Below the pieces are notes generated by a model, which was given only the letters and a program-made list of their open reading frames with translations, was not told where the DNA came from and ran no database searches. The position numbers were made by a program, and so were the translations under genes. This document shows positions 10,191-18,215 of a stretch of DNA of 64,000 nucleotides, in pieces. Source of the stretch: Chitinivorax sp. PXF-14 (GTDB lineage Bacteria; Pseudomonadota; Gammaproteobacteria; Burkholderiales; SCOH01); assembly GCF_040812015.1 (NCBI RefSeq), contig NZ_JBFNXJ010000001.1, positions 434,001 through 498,000 of the forward strand, given 5' to 3'. The stretch's first letter is position 1, and each line of letters begins with the position of its first letter.

Positions 10191-11297
10191 ATGTCTGATC
10201 TGGCTAACGCAAACGCGTTGCACGTAGCGGCCGAGCCGCAGCTCCCGGTTCATTGGTACTTTGATGAACATATCCTTGAGATAGAAAGGGAGGTGCTGTT
10301 CAAGAACGGCCCGGGCTACATTGGGCACGAGCTCATGGTGCCCAACGTCAACGACTATCAAACACTGGAATGGTTCGGGCATGCCAAGACGTTGATTCGC
10401 AACGAGCAGGGCGTCGAGCTGCTGTCCAATGTCTGCCGCCATCGTCAGGCCATCATGCTGAAGGGCCGTGGCAATACCCCCAATATCGTGTGCCCGCTGC
10501 ACCGCTGGACATACAGCAATGCCGGCGAATTGCTCGGTGCCCCGCATTTTCCGCAAAACCCTTGCCTGCATTTGAACAAGTCGCCGCTGCAGAACTGGAA
10601 CGGCATGCTGTTCAATGGCCCGCGCGACGTGCGCCAGGATTTGGCGAAGCTCGGTGTGGCGCAGGATCTCGATTTCTCCAACTACATGTTGCACAAGATC
10701 GAGGTCGATGAGCTGAAGTGCAACTGGAAGACGTTCATCGAAGTCTATCTCGAGGACTATCATGTAGTGCCGTTCCACCCTGGCCTGGGCAATTTTGTCG
10801 ATTGCGATCAGCTCAGGTGGGAATTTGGTGAGTGGTATTCGGTACAGACGGTGGGGGTGCTGGACGAGCTGAAAAAGTCAGGGTCCGCTGCGTACCAGAA
10901 ATGGCAGGAATCCGTCATCAACTATCGCAACGGCGAGCCGCCGGAGCATGGCGCGATCTGGCTGGTGTACTACCCCAATATCATGGTCGAGTGGTATCCG
11001 CATTGCCTGGTGGTGTCGACGCTGATCCCGACCGCCGTGGACAAGACCATCAACGTTATCGAGTTCTACTACCCGGAAGACATCGTGCTCTTCGAGCCCG
11101 AGTACGCCGAGGCAGAGCAGGCCGCCTACATGGAGACCGGCGTCGAGGACAAGGAAATCGTCGAGCGCATGGATGAGGGGCGTCGTGCCCTGTGGCTCGA
11201 AGGGCGGAACGAAGTCGGCCCCTACCAGTCACCGATGGAGGATGGCATGCGGCATTTCCATGAGTTCCTGCGGCGCGAGATCGAGCCACGCTTGTAA
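10191..11297 (+). CDS. Rieske non-heme iron oxygenase, alpha-subunit type
   Basis: A 368-residue oxygenase that would insert oxygen into an aromatic or quaternary-amine substrate using electrons from a separate reductase. The N-terminal Rieske [2Fe-2S] ligands are C82-x-H84 and C101-x2-H104 (NVCRHR and CPLHRW). The catalytic domain has the iron-binding EVYLEDYHVVPFHPGL (184-199, D189, H191, H196), with a likely third acidic ligand at D351. No ferredoxin or reductase gene is adjacent, so the electron partner is elsewhere. Substrate is not predictable from sequence; choline monooxygenase-like and aromatic-ring hydroxylase-like enzymes share this layout. AGAGGGG lies upstream of the ATG. Confidence 0.88.
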   Translation: MSDLANANALHVAAEPQLPVHWYFDEHILEIEREVLFKNGPGYIGHELMVPNVNDYQTLEWFGHAKTLIRNEQGVELLSNVCRHRQAIMLKGRGNTPNIVCPLHRWTYSNAGELLGAPHFPQNPCLHLNKSPLQNWNGMLFNGPRDVRQDLAKLGVAQDLDFSNYMLHKIEVDELKCNWKTFIEVYLEDYHVVPFHPGLGNFVDCDQLRWEFGEWYSVQTVGVLDELKKSGSAAYQKWQESVINYRNGEPPEHGAIWLVYYPNIMVEWYPHCLVVSTLIPTAVDKTINVIEFYYPEDIVLFEPEYAEAEQAAYMETGVEDKEIVERMDEGRRALWLEGRNEVGPYQSPMEDGMRHFHEFLRREIEPRL

Positions 11298-11324
11298 TAC
11301 AATCGGGGTTCTATCCTGACTGTG

Positions 11325-11348
11325 AAGGGCGGGTTGATCCCGCCCTTT
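11325..11348 (+). terminator. Hairpin after the Rieske gene
   Basis: AAGGGCGGG (11325-11333) pairs with CCCGCCCTT (11339-11347) around a five-base loop. Only three Ts follow, so termination may be weak and may let some transcription into the EamA gene 11 bases on. Confidence 0.55.
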
Positions 11349-11359
11349 GTCATTGCTGA

Positions 11360-12220
11360 ATGCTGAATATCTCCTCCCGTGGTGCGCTCTGGATGGTGCT
11401 CGCCAGCCTCCTGTTCGCCTGCATGGGCGTGTTCGTCAAGATTGGCTCCCGTTACTTCACGCCGGCGGAGCTGGTGTTCTACCGGGCATTTGTCGGCTTG
11501 CTGGTGGTATGGGCCATCATCGTCGCCAGAGGCCATCCGCTGGGCACGCCAAACTGGCGCCTGCACCTCAATCGCAGTGTCGCCGGCTTCTCCGCGCTGG
11601 CCTTGTATTTCGTTACCATTACGCGCCTGCCATTGCCGACTGCGGTAACGCTGAACTACACCTCGTCCCTGTTCATCGCGCCGCTGCTGGTGCTGCTCTA
11701 TCGCGAACGGCCGCCCTTGCCGCTGCTCCTCGCGCTGGCGCTGGGGTTTGCCGGGGTCGTGCTGCTGCTGCGGCCAACGCTGGCACATGATCAGCTGATC
11801 GACGGGCTGGTTGGCCTCGCATCGGGCTTTCTCGCCGCCATCGCCATGATCAATGTGAAGAGCCTGGGCCAGTCCGGTGAGCCGGAATGGCGAGTGGTAT
11901 TCTATTTTTCCCTGTTCTCGACGTTCGCTTCGGGGGCATGGATGCTGCTGCATCGCTTCAGCCCTGTCGACTGGGCCGGGGCCGGCATCCTGCTTGGCAT
12001 GGGCGGCTCTGCCACACTGGCGCAGCTGGCGCTGACGCGGGCTTACGCAACCGGGGCGACGCTGGTGGTGGCCAGCCTGGCCTATAGTACGGTAGTGTTC
12101 TCGACGCTGGCCGGCTGGCTGCTGTGGCAGCACGTGCCGCCGCTGTCGGCATGGCTGGGCATGCTGCTGGTGATGCTGGCCGGCGTACTCGCCACATTAC
12201 TGACCGCACGCCGCAAATGA
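11360..12220 (+). CDS. EamA-family (DMT) transporter
   Basis: A 286-residue inner-membrane protein with about ten hydrophobic segments arranged as two EamA repeats (roughly 7-137 and 148-282). The first repeat shows FTPAELVFYRAFVGLLVVW and the second the related Gly/Ala-rich helices. Members export metabolites such as amino acids or sugar-phosphate-like compounds; substrate cannot be assigned. The start ATG lacks a strong Shine-Dalgarno but is the only one that includes the first helix in full. Confidence 0.88.
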   Translation: MLNISSRGALWMVLASLLFACMGVFVKIGSRYFTPAELVFYRAFVGLLVVWAIIVARGHPLGTPNWRLHLNRSVAGFSALALYFVTITRLPLPTAVTLNYTSSLFIAPLLVLLYRERPPLPLLLALALGFAGVVLLLRPTLAHDQLIDGLVGLASGFLAAIAMINVKSLGQSGEPEWRVVFYFSLFSTFASGAWMLLHRFSPVDWAGAGILLGMGGSATLAQLALTRAYATGATLVVASLAYSTVVFSTLAGWLLWQHVPPLSAWLGMLLVMLAGVLATLLTARRK

Positions 12221-12255
12221 CCGTGTGAAGCCGCGCGCCGCTGTGCATGTGCGCC

Positions 12256-12285
12256 TGTCATACACTACAATGCAAATATATGACA
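12256..12285 (+). promoter_or_regulatory. Dyad TGTCATA-N16-TATGACA before the STAS-like gene
   Basis: Perfect 7-bp inverted arms at 12256-12262 and 12279-12285 flank a TACAAT (12266-12271) that could be a -10. The layout suggests an operator, but the -35 region is weak and short arms of this kind arise by chance. Confidence 0.3.
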
Positions 12286-12323
12286 TTGGCCCAGCAATGG
12301 GCCGACAGGGATGGGAAAACAAT

Positions 12324-12668
12324 ATGATCACGATCCAGCAACAGGATTACGGCGTTAATGTGGCGGTATTTGGTGAGTTCGCGCTGGCTGACTACAAGCT
12401 GTTCGAAGAAAACGTCCTGTACGCCATCCGCTTTCACGGCAAACCCAATCTGCTGCTGGACCTGCGCGACATGGCGGGATACACGCTCGACATGGCGTGG
12501 GAAGAGATCAAGTTCACCCGGGCGCATGCCAACGATTTCGGCAAGATTGCCGTGGTGACGCGCGACCAATGGGTGGCATGGAGTGCCTGGGTGTCCCGCC
12601 TCTTCATTGATGTCGATGTACAGCTGTTCGATGCCTTCGAGGCCGCCGAAGCCTGGATCGTCGAGTAA
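12324..12668 (+). CDS. SpoIIAA-like STAS-fold protein
   Basis: A 114-residue cytosolic protein whose pattern (MITIQQQDYGVNVAVFGEFA, a lipid/nucleotide-type acidic loop, KPNLLLDLRDMAGYTLDMAWEE, then GKIAVVTRDQWVAWSAWVS) fits the SpoIIAA-like family, a STAS/CRAL-TRIO-related fold. Functions are mostly unknown. ATG 12324 has GGGA-type pairing sequence upstream; an earlier in-frame start at 12225 would run through the dyad. It ends 25 bases before the first PilZ-like gene, so the two may share a transcript. Confidence 0.75.
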   Translation: MITIQQQDYGVNVAVFGEFALADYKLFEENVLYAIRFHGKPNLLLDLRDMAGYTLDMAWEEIKFTRAHANDFGKIAVVTRDQWVAWSAWVSRLFIDVDVQLFDAFEAAEAWIVE

Positions 12669-12693
12669 ACACGTGGAAAATCAATAATAAACC

Positions 12694-14388
12694 GTGTCTC
12701 AGTACGATTCCTTCTCGTCCATGACCAGCTGGCTGCGCCGCATTTCGCCCAAGCCCGACCACCCGATGCGCGACCTCAAGGCCGCGCAACGTTTGCTGGC
12801 TGATTTGCCGCAGGGTGACCCGTACAAGTCGCTGCAGGAGATTACTGCCTGGGTGGAGTCGGTGACGCATGCCAGCGGTTACAAGCTCAACGTCCGGGCC
12901 AGCATTCTGCTGTTGCTCGACGACGCGGGCTACGGGTTTCAGCGCAAGCTGCAGCGCGAATACCTGACCCAGACCCGTACCGCGAAATTCCGTGAGCGCG
13001 CCATCTGGCGTGCCTTGTGCGATTACTGGAAGGCACTCGTCAGTGCCTACCTGTTTGTCCTCGATGCCTACGCGATGGGCGCGCGCGGTGCCGATGCCGC
13101 CAAACCGCAGGTTGCCATGCTGGCTTCGCGTGGCCTGCATGCGGTTTCGATGCTGCACAAGGCCATGCAGCTTCACTATGGGCCGGTCGAGGACCTGGTG
13201 TGGGGCGGCTTGTCGCGATTGTGGCTGTTCGTCGAGGCCCAGGGGCTGCAGACGACGAGCGTGTCACTGTATGAGCACAGCGAGAAGCCGAGCTGCGCCC
13301 AGGCTGAATTCCTGAAAACCCTGTTCCTGGCGGCCTCGTCGCCAGACAGCCTGTTGCCTCAGCAAATCGACCTGGCCGAGCGGACCATCGACGACGTGGC
13401 CGAATATCTCGTCGTCGGGGCCGAGCCCGATAGTCGCAGCGCATTTTATTTCGACCTCTCCGCGCAGCAGCCGCCCGGCCGATTGGTCATGGGCATGGCG
13501 TTGAACCCGCGCATGCGCTTTATCGGCCCTAGCATGGCCTCGGTTCGGCTGCAGGAACTGGCCCGCGCGCTCGACAATCCCTCCGCCATCAGCGCCAGTG
13601 GTTCGGGTGTCGGTGCGCCAGTATCGAGTCTGCGCCAGGTGCTACAACACCTGTTGTTTTACTGGAGCCTCACGCCCCCCGAACGCAAATGGCCCCGCCT
13701 GCCGGCCTATGGCCGGTTGACGGTCGTGCACGGCTTTGCCGACGTGGCGCGTGCCGTGATGTTCGCGCGCCTGAATCCCTGCACTGGCGGTGCCGACGCG
13801 CGCGACTACTTGGAGCGGCAGAAGCGCGACATCGACACCTATGGCTTCGTCACCGACGAAACCCAGCGCCTGATGCATGAGGTTGTGCCGCCCGTATCCG
13901 ATATCGAACAACGTGCGGAAAGCTGGCTGGTGCAGGACATCAGCCTGGGCGGGTTCGGTGCGGTGCTGCCGCAGTTGCATGGCGACTGGCTGCGTATCGG
14001 CGCGCTGACCGGGATCAAGACCGACCGCCTGGCTGACTGGCAGGTCGGCGTCGTTCGACGTCTGCAGTACGACATGGAGCGCCAGATTCATATCGGGGTC
14101 GAAGTCGTGGCCGCCTGCGTGACGCCCGTGCGGATCGAGCTCGATCGGCCCGATCCGGAGCGACAGCTCGGCGAGGAATATGCCTTGCTTGTCGGGACAT
14201 CGATTGCCGGGGCGGAGACCTGCTCGGTACTGATGCGCGGCGGGATCTACCTGATCGGGCGCCAGTATCGACTGGCCGAGCGCGATCTGGTTTATTTGCT
14301 GGAGCCCATTTCCCTGCGTGAGCAGGGGGATGGGTTCGAGATCGTCGAGTTCAATGTGTTGTGCCAGCTGTCTGGCCCCGAATGCTGA
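12694..14388 (+). CDS. PilZ-like protein, paralogue 1
   Basis: A 564-residue soluble protein with a GTG start. The N-terminal 400 residues are mostly helical and unassigned. The C-terminal part (about 385-495) holds YGFVTDETQR and the PilZ-like WLVQDISLGGFGAVLP, with the DxSxGG pattern of c-di-GMP-binding PilZ domains, then a beta-rich stretch ending VGVVRRLQYDMERQIHIGVE. The arginine pair normally preceding PilZ (RxxxR) is not obvious. It is clearly paralogous to the gene at 14516. Function is unknown; c-di-GMP binding is inference. No good Shine-Dalgarno precedes GTG 12694; ATG 12721 is the alternative. Confidence 0.7.
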   Translation: MSQYDSFSSMTSWLRRISPKPDHPMRDLKAAQRLLADLPQGDPYKSLQEITAWVESVTHASGYKLNVRASILLLLDDAGYGFQRKLQREYLTQTRTAKFRERAIWRALCDYWKALVSAYLFVLDAYAMGARGADAAKPQVAMLASRGLHAVSMLHKAMQLHYGPVEDLVWGGLSRLWLFVEAQGLQTTSVSLYEHSEKPSCAQAEFLKTLFLAASSPDSLLPQQIDLAERTIDDVAEYLVVGAEPDSRSAFYFDLSAQQPPGRLVMGMALNPRMRFIGPSMASVRLQELARALDNPSAISASGSGVGAPVSSLRQVLQHLLFYWSLTPPERKWPRLPAYGRLTVVHGFADVARAVMFARLNPCTGGADARDYLERQKRDIDTYGFVTDETQRLMHEVVPPVSDIEQRAESWLVQDISLGGFGAVLPQLHGDWLRIGALTGIKTDRLADWQVGVVRRLQYDMERQIHIGVEVVAACVTPVRIELDRPDPERQLGEEYALLVGTSIAGAETCSVLMRGGIYLIGRQYRLAERDLVYLLEPISLREQGDGFEIVEFNVLCQLSGPEC

Positions 14389-14453
14389 CATCGGCTCCTG
14401 GCAAGGGCCGGGGCTGACGGGGCTGATCAATATCTGATTTGTGACATATTTTA

Positions 14454-14497
14454 TTGGCATTTCTGCCGCTGTGCGTTTATATTAGAGCTATAGCTCT
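14454..14497 (+). promoter_or_regulatory. Strong promoter with a palindrome at the predicted start point
   Basis: TTGGCA (14454-14459) and TATATT (14478-14483), each five of six to consensus, are separated by 18 bases. A perfect 14-bp palindrome, AGAGCTATAGCTCT (14484-14497), starts right after the -10 and covers the expected +1, where a repressor would act. The PilZ-like start codon is at 14516. Confidence 0.6.
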
Positions 14498-14515
14498 CAT
14501 TTTGAATGCACGCAC

Positions 14516-16231
14516 ATGGATACGCCTGTTAAGTGGATTGCATCGCCCATGCTAGACAAGCTCAACCTGCCGTGGAAAAAGACGGTGGATCCGTTGGACA
14601 ATCTGAAGTCCGCCCAACTCTGGTGGAAGAAGGTGCAGTCCGGCGATGTGTCGTCCACCGAACAGGCCGTGGCGGAGGTAGTCAACCAGTTCATTGGCGG
14701 CGATGCGCGTGCGACGGCGTCGTCACTGCAGGCGTTGATGTGGCTGGATGACCAGGTGCAGCAATCGTACGAAACGCTATGTCTGCAGTACCTGCAGAAC
14801 CCGCGTATGCCGAAAACGCTGGAAAGCAAGCTGTGGCATCAGATCATGACGCTGGCTCACCACATGATCCATGCCTACCTGATCTTCATCAAAGAGTCGC
14901 GCGAGAACACCGAGTCGCCCATCGGGCCGATGTTGCCCAGGGTGCTCGCCCGTACCCTGCGCTACCTGGGCATGCAGGCGAAGTGGCAATACTTCCGCTT
15001 TCTGGCGCCCGAGAAGAAGTTCTGGGCGACCATACACCAGCTGTACCGGCTGTCCGAGCTCAGGGGCGTCGATAGCGACTCCTTCCTGCTGTACGACTCC
15101 ATCAAGGCCCGCAACACCTCCTGTGCGGATGAGTATCTGCAGATCATGATGCTCGCCACGATCAATACCGGCGCGCTCAGCCCGCGCCAGCTGGACATGA
15201 CGGACCAGTGGCTGGATATCTGGTCACACCACATGGTGATGGAGCGGAAATTCCATCCGGGGCGGCACCGTTATCTGGTCGACCTGGCTGGGTCAGCTCC
15301 GGTCGTCAAGCTGATGGGGGATGTGCCGGCCGTGAGCCTTGGTCGCTACTGGGGAACGCAGGATCTTTCCGAGCAGGTGACGGCTGCGCGCAATGCGCTT
15401 GAAGGTGGCAAGGCGCTGACACTGGACGAAGCTTTCCGCCAGCCGGGCGCGTCGGAGCTGATCAAGCTGCTGGATGCCGCTTGGTCGCCCGATCCCGCGA
15501 TGCAGGCGCATCGCGTCAGTGATCGTGTGCAGGTCAAGAAAATGCTCGACGTGATGTACGGCATGAAGGAAATCTTCATGCATGTGAAATACGACAACGA
15601 GCGCACGACAACGCGGGAAAAGAAGCTCGACGTCGACGTCCAGGAAATGCTCGACATGCGCCAGTACGGCTTTGTCACCGAGCGCACCCGTCAGCGTCAG
15701 GCCCAGGCGCTGGCCGAGAACTTCCAGAAGCACACGATTGGCGAGTACGAGACTTGGGTGGTCAATAACGAGAGCGATGGCGGCTATGGCGCCGTGTTGC
15801 CGGTCGTCGAGAATGACTGGATTCGTCTCGATGTGCTGGTAGGGCTACGCCCGGAGCGCACCGACCATTGGCAATTGGCCGTCGTGCGTCGCCTGTCGCG
15901 TGTCGGCGACGGGCAGATGTATGCTGGTTTGCAGGTGCTGGCGTATTCACCGGTCGCGGTCGAGGTCAAGCAGCGGGATAGCCGCAACAGTGGCTACACG
16001 ATTCAGGGGGTCGATGCCGCTACCATGCTGTCAAATGGCCTTGGCGTGTTTACCCCGGCCAAGTCGAATCCGCAAAAGGTGAACGGGCTTGTCATTCGAT
16101 CGGCCGATTACGCGCAGGACAAGCCGCTGACCATGATTTCGATGGGGCGCGAGCTCAAGGTGAGGACCCGCGAAGTCTTGGCCAAGGGGACCGATTGGGT
16201 CTGGGTTCGTGTCGAATCCGACGTGGCATGA
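14516..16231 (+). CDS. PilZ-like protein, paralogue 2
   Basis: A 571-residue protein with the same plan as its upstream neighbour: a long helical N-terminal region and a C-terminal PilZ-like segment (about 380-490) containing RQYGFVTERTRQ, WVVNNESDGGYGAVLPVVE and HWQLAVVRRLSRVGDGQMYAGLQ. The NxSxGG core is present, with N in place of the first D. The two copies are far diverged outside the C-terminal third, so the duplication is old. It has its own promoter and palindromic operator candidate, so control probably differs from paralogue 1. Role in motility, adhesion or c-di-GMP signalling is inference. Confidence 0.7.
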   Translation: MDTPVKWIASPMLDKLNLPWKKTVDPLDNLKSAQLWWKKVQSGDVSSTEQAVAEVVNQFIGGDARATASSLQALMWLDDQVQQSYETLCLQYLQNPRMPKTLESKLWHQIMTLAHHMIHAYLIFIKESRENTESPIGPMLPRVLARTLRYLGMQAKWQYFRFLAPEKKFWATIHQLYRLSELRGVDSDSFLLYDSIKARNTSCADEYLQIMMLATINTGALSPRQLDMTDQWLDIWSHHMVMERKFHPGRHRYLVDLAGSAPVVKLMGDVPAVSLGRYWGTQDLSEQVTAARNALEGGKALTLDEAFRQPGASELIKLLDAAWSPDPAMQAHRVSDRVQVKKMLDVMYGMKEIFMHVKYDNERTTTREKKLDVDVQEMLDMRQYGFVTERTRQRQAQALAENFQKHTIGEYETWVVNNESDGGYGAVLPVVENDWIRLDVLVGLRPERTDHWQLAVVRRLSRVGDGQMYAGLQVLAYSPVAVEVKQRDSRNSGYTIQGVDAATMLSNGLGVFTPAKSNPQKVNGLVIRSADYAQDKPLTMISMGRELKVRTREVLAKGTDWVWVRVESDVA

Positions 16232-16254
16232 TCGATTGCCGCCGACGGTGAAGA

Positions 16255-16284
16255 AAAACGGGCGCTTTCTGCGCCCGTTTTTTA
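16255..16284. terminator. Bidirectional terminator between convergent genes
   Basis: AAAAACGGGCGC pairs with GCGCCCGTTTTTT around TTTCT. The A run before and T run after serve both the plus-strand PilZ-like gene and the minus-strand esterase. Confidence 0.9.
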
Positions 16285-16289
16285 TTGTC

Positions 16290-16967
16290 CTAAACGGCTG
16301 AAAACCTTGCCTGTAGCCAGAGGGAGAGGTCCCGCAACTGCTCTCGGCAGACTTCGTGTTCCATCATGTAATCGTGCCACTCGACGGTCTGGCCGAGAGA
16401 CACGAGCCGCTCGTATGCCGCGCGGCCGAGTGGCAGGCCGACGACCGGGTCGAATTCGCCGTGGGCCTGGAAAACGGGAATGGAGGTCGAGCCTGACGCC
16501 ACCTGTAGCGCCGGCTCTTGCATGGTCGGCCAGTAGGTGGATAGCGCCACGACGCCAGCCAGGCGCTCAGCCAAACTCAGGCCGGCCGTCAGGGCGACCA
16601 GCCCCCCTTGCGAGAATCCGATCAGGACAATCCGTTCGGCCGGAATGCCGCGGCTGATCTCGCGCCGGATCAGGGCGTGGATCTGTGCCACCGATTCGAC
16701 AATCGTGGCTTCGTCGAGCCGACGCGAGAGATTGCCCGTCTCGAGGATGTCATACCACGCGCGCATCACATAGCCGCCGTTGATGGTGACCGGGCGCTGC
16801 GGCGCGTGTGGGAAGACGAAACGTACGCGCAGACTGTCAGGCAGCCTGAGCTCGGGCACCACCGGAACGAAATCGTAGCCATCGGCACCGAGGCCATGCA
16901 GCCAGATCACGCTGAACCGTGCATCCGGGCAGTCGAGCTCTTCGCAGGGCAGGTATGCTTCGCTCAC
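16290..16967 (-). CDS. Carboxylesterase/phospholipase family alpha/beta hydrolase
   Basis: A 225-residue cytosolic hydrolase of the acyl-protein thioesterase/carboxylesterase-2 type. It has WLHGLGADGYDF (oxyanion loop, 22-33), nucleophile motif GFSQGG (117-122, Ser119), Asp173 in HGEFDPVV, and His204 in MMEHEV, a complete triad. GTG 16967 is chosen because it overlaps the mog stop as GTGA and gives family length; a reading from 17009 adds 14 residues. Substrate is unknown; esters and lysophospholipids are typical. Confidence 0.88.
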   Translation of the reverse strand: MSEAYLPCEELDCPDARFSVIWLHGLGADGYDFVPVVPELRLPDSLRVRFVFPHAPQRPVTINGGYVMRAWYDILETGNLSRRLDEATIVESVAQIHALIRREISRGIPAERIVLIGFSQGGLVALTAGLSLAERLAGVVALSTYWPTMQEPALQVASGSTSIPVFQAHGEFDPVVGLPLGRAAYERLVSLGQTVEWHDYMMEHEVCREQLRDLSLWLQARFSAV

Positions 16968-17548
16968 GTTGCCGGCCTTTGTGCCGACTTGGGGCGGAAC
17001 GCCTTGCACACCGATTCGTTCGTCTCGACATAAGGCGCGCCGATCAGATCGAGACAGTATGGGACGGCTGAGAAAATGCCGTGCACGATCGATTGCCCGG
17101 CTTCGTCCCGCACGCCTTCCAGTGTTTCCTTGATGGCCTTGGGTTGTCCCGGCAGGTTGAGGATCAGCGCACCTTTGCGAATCACGCCGACCTGGCGTGA
17201 CAGGATGGCCGTGGGGACATAGTGCAGGCTGATCTGGCGCATTTGCTCGCCGAAGCCCGGCATCACCTTGTCCGCGACCGCTAGCGTGGCCTCCGGCGTC
17301 ACGTCCCGCAGTGCCGGGCCGGTACCGCCGGTGGTCAGCACCAGGTGGCAGCCTGTCTCATCCACCAGCTGTTTCAAGGTCGCCTCGATTTCTGCCTGCT
17401 CATCGGGAATCAGGCGGGAAACGAGTTCGAACGGGGTTGTCAGCGCCGCCTCGAACCAGCCTTGCAAGGCCGGCAGGCCCTTGTCTTCGTAGACGCCCTG
17501 GCTGGCCCGATCACTGATCGAGACGAGGCCAATCTTGAGTGTGCTCAT
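16964..17548 (-). CDS. mog: Molybdopterin adenylyltransferase
   Basis: Adenylates molybdopterin before molybdate insertion. The 194-residue product has the MoCF fold signatures LVLTTGGTGPALRDVTPEA (69-87, TTGGTG at 72-77) and NLPGQPKAIKE. Starts overlap on both sides by four bases (with darP upstream and the esterase downstream), so the three genes are translationally coupled. No molybdoenzyme gene is seen in the window. Confidence 0.93.
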   Translation of the reverse strand: MSTLKIGLVSISDRASQGVYEDKGLPALQGWFEAALTTPFELVSRLIPDEQAEIEATLKQLVDETGCHLVLTTGGTGPALRDVTPEATLAVADKVMPGFGEQMRQISLHYVPTAILSRQVGVIRKGALILNLPGQPKAIKETLEGVRDEAGQSIVHGIFSAVPYCLDLIGAPYVETNESVCKAFRPKSAQRPAT

Positions 17549-18114
17549 GCTTCTTCCTCATCGTCTGTCGCGGCAGGCTTCGGGCCGCCCGGAAGGCCGG
17601 GCTCGGGAATCAGGTCGCGCAGCAGCTGAAACAGCGCGCGGAAATTCTTTGGCGGCTTGTTGTCTTCACGCTCTTTGCGGGCATTGCGGATCAGCGTGCG
17701 CAGCTGCTGCGCATCGGCCTCCGGGTGTTCCTGCAGAAACGTGGGGAGTGCCGCGTCGGCGGCGAGCAGCCGTTCGCGCGTGCGCTCGAGTTGATGCAGC
17801 CAGGCGGTGTGTTCGCCTGATTCGCCTGCAAGGCGGGCGAGAAAGGCCTGAATCGGCTGCGGATCGACCTCGCGCATCACCTTGCCGATGTACTGCATCT
17901 GCCGGCGGATGGCGCCGTGTGCCGTGAGGCGCTGGGCCTCCTTTACCGCTTCAAACAGTTTCTCGGGCAGGCCCAGTTGCTTGAGCTGATCCTTGTTGAG
18001 CTTGACCAGCTTGGCGCCAAGGTCCTGCAGCTCTTCCATTTCCTGCTTGCGGCGGGTTTTGCTGATGATTTGATCGTCTTCTTGCATGCTTTTCGGCGCC
18101 GGTTGCCCGGTCAT
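17545..18114 (-). CDS. darP: Ribosome biogenesis protein DarP (YjgA, DUF615)
   Basis: A 189-residue charged helical protein of the YjgA/DUF615 family, reported in E. coli to associate with late 50S assembly intermediates. The family core is SKTRRKQEMEELQDLG, ALAxNPxR-like helices, and RTLIRNARKEREDNKPPKNF. First gene of the darP-mog-esterase set. ATG 18114 and ATG 18087 are both possible; the second removes nine poorly conserved residues. Confidence 0.9.
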   Translation of the reverse strand: MTGQPAPKSMQEDDQIISKTRRKQEMEELQDLGAKLVKLNKDQLKQLGLPEKLFEAVKEAQRLTAHGAIRRQMQYIGKVMREVDPQPIQAFLARLAGESGEHTAWLHQLERTRERLLAADAALPTFLQEHPEADAQQLRTLIRNARKEREDNKPPKNFRALFQLLRDLIPEPGLPGGPKPAATDDEEEA

Positions 18115-18215
18115 CCATTTGGAATGAATAAACTTTGGTATGATAACCGAAACATTACATTCAGGCTTTGTACCGCAAGGGTCGGGCCTGCCTCATAATC
18201 CATACATAATCATCT

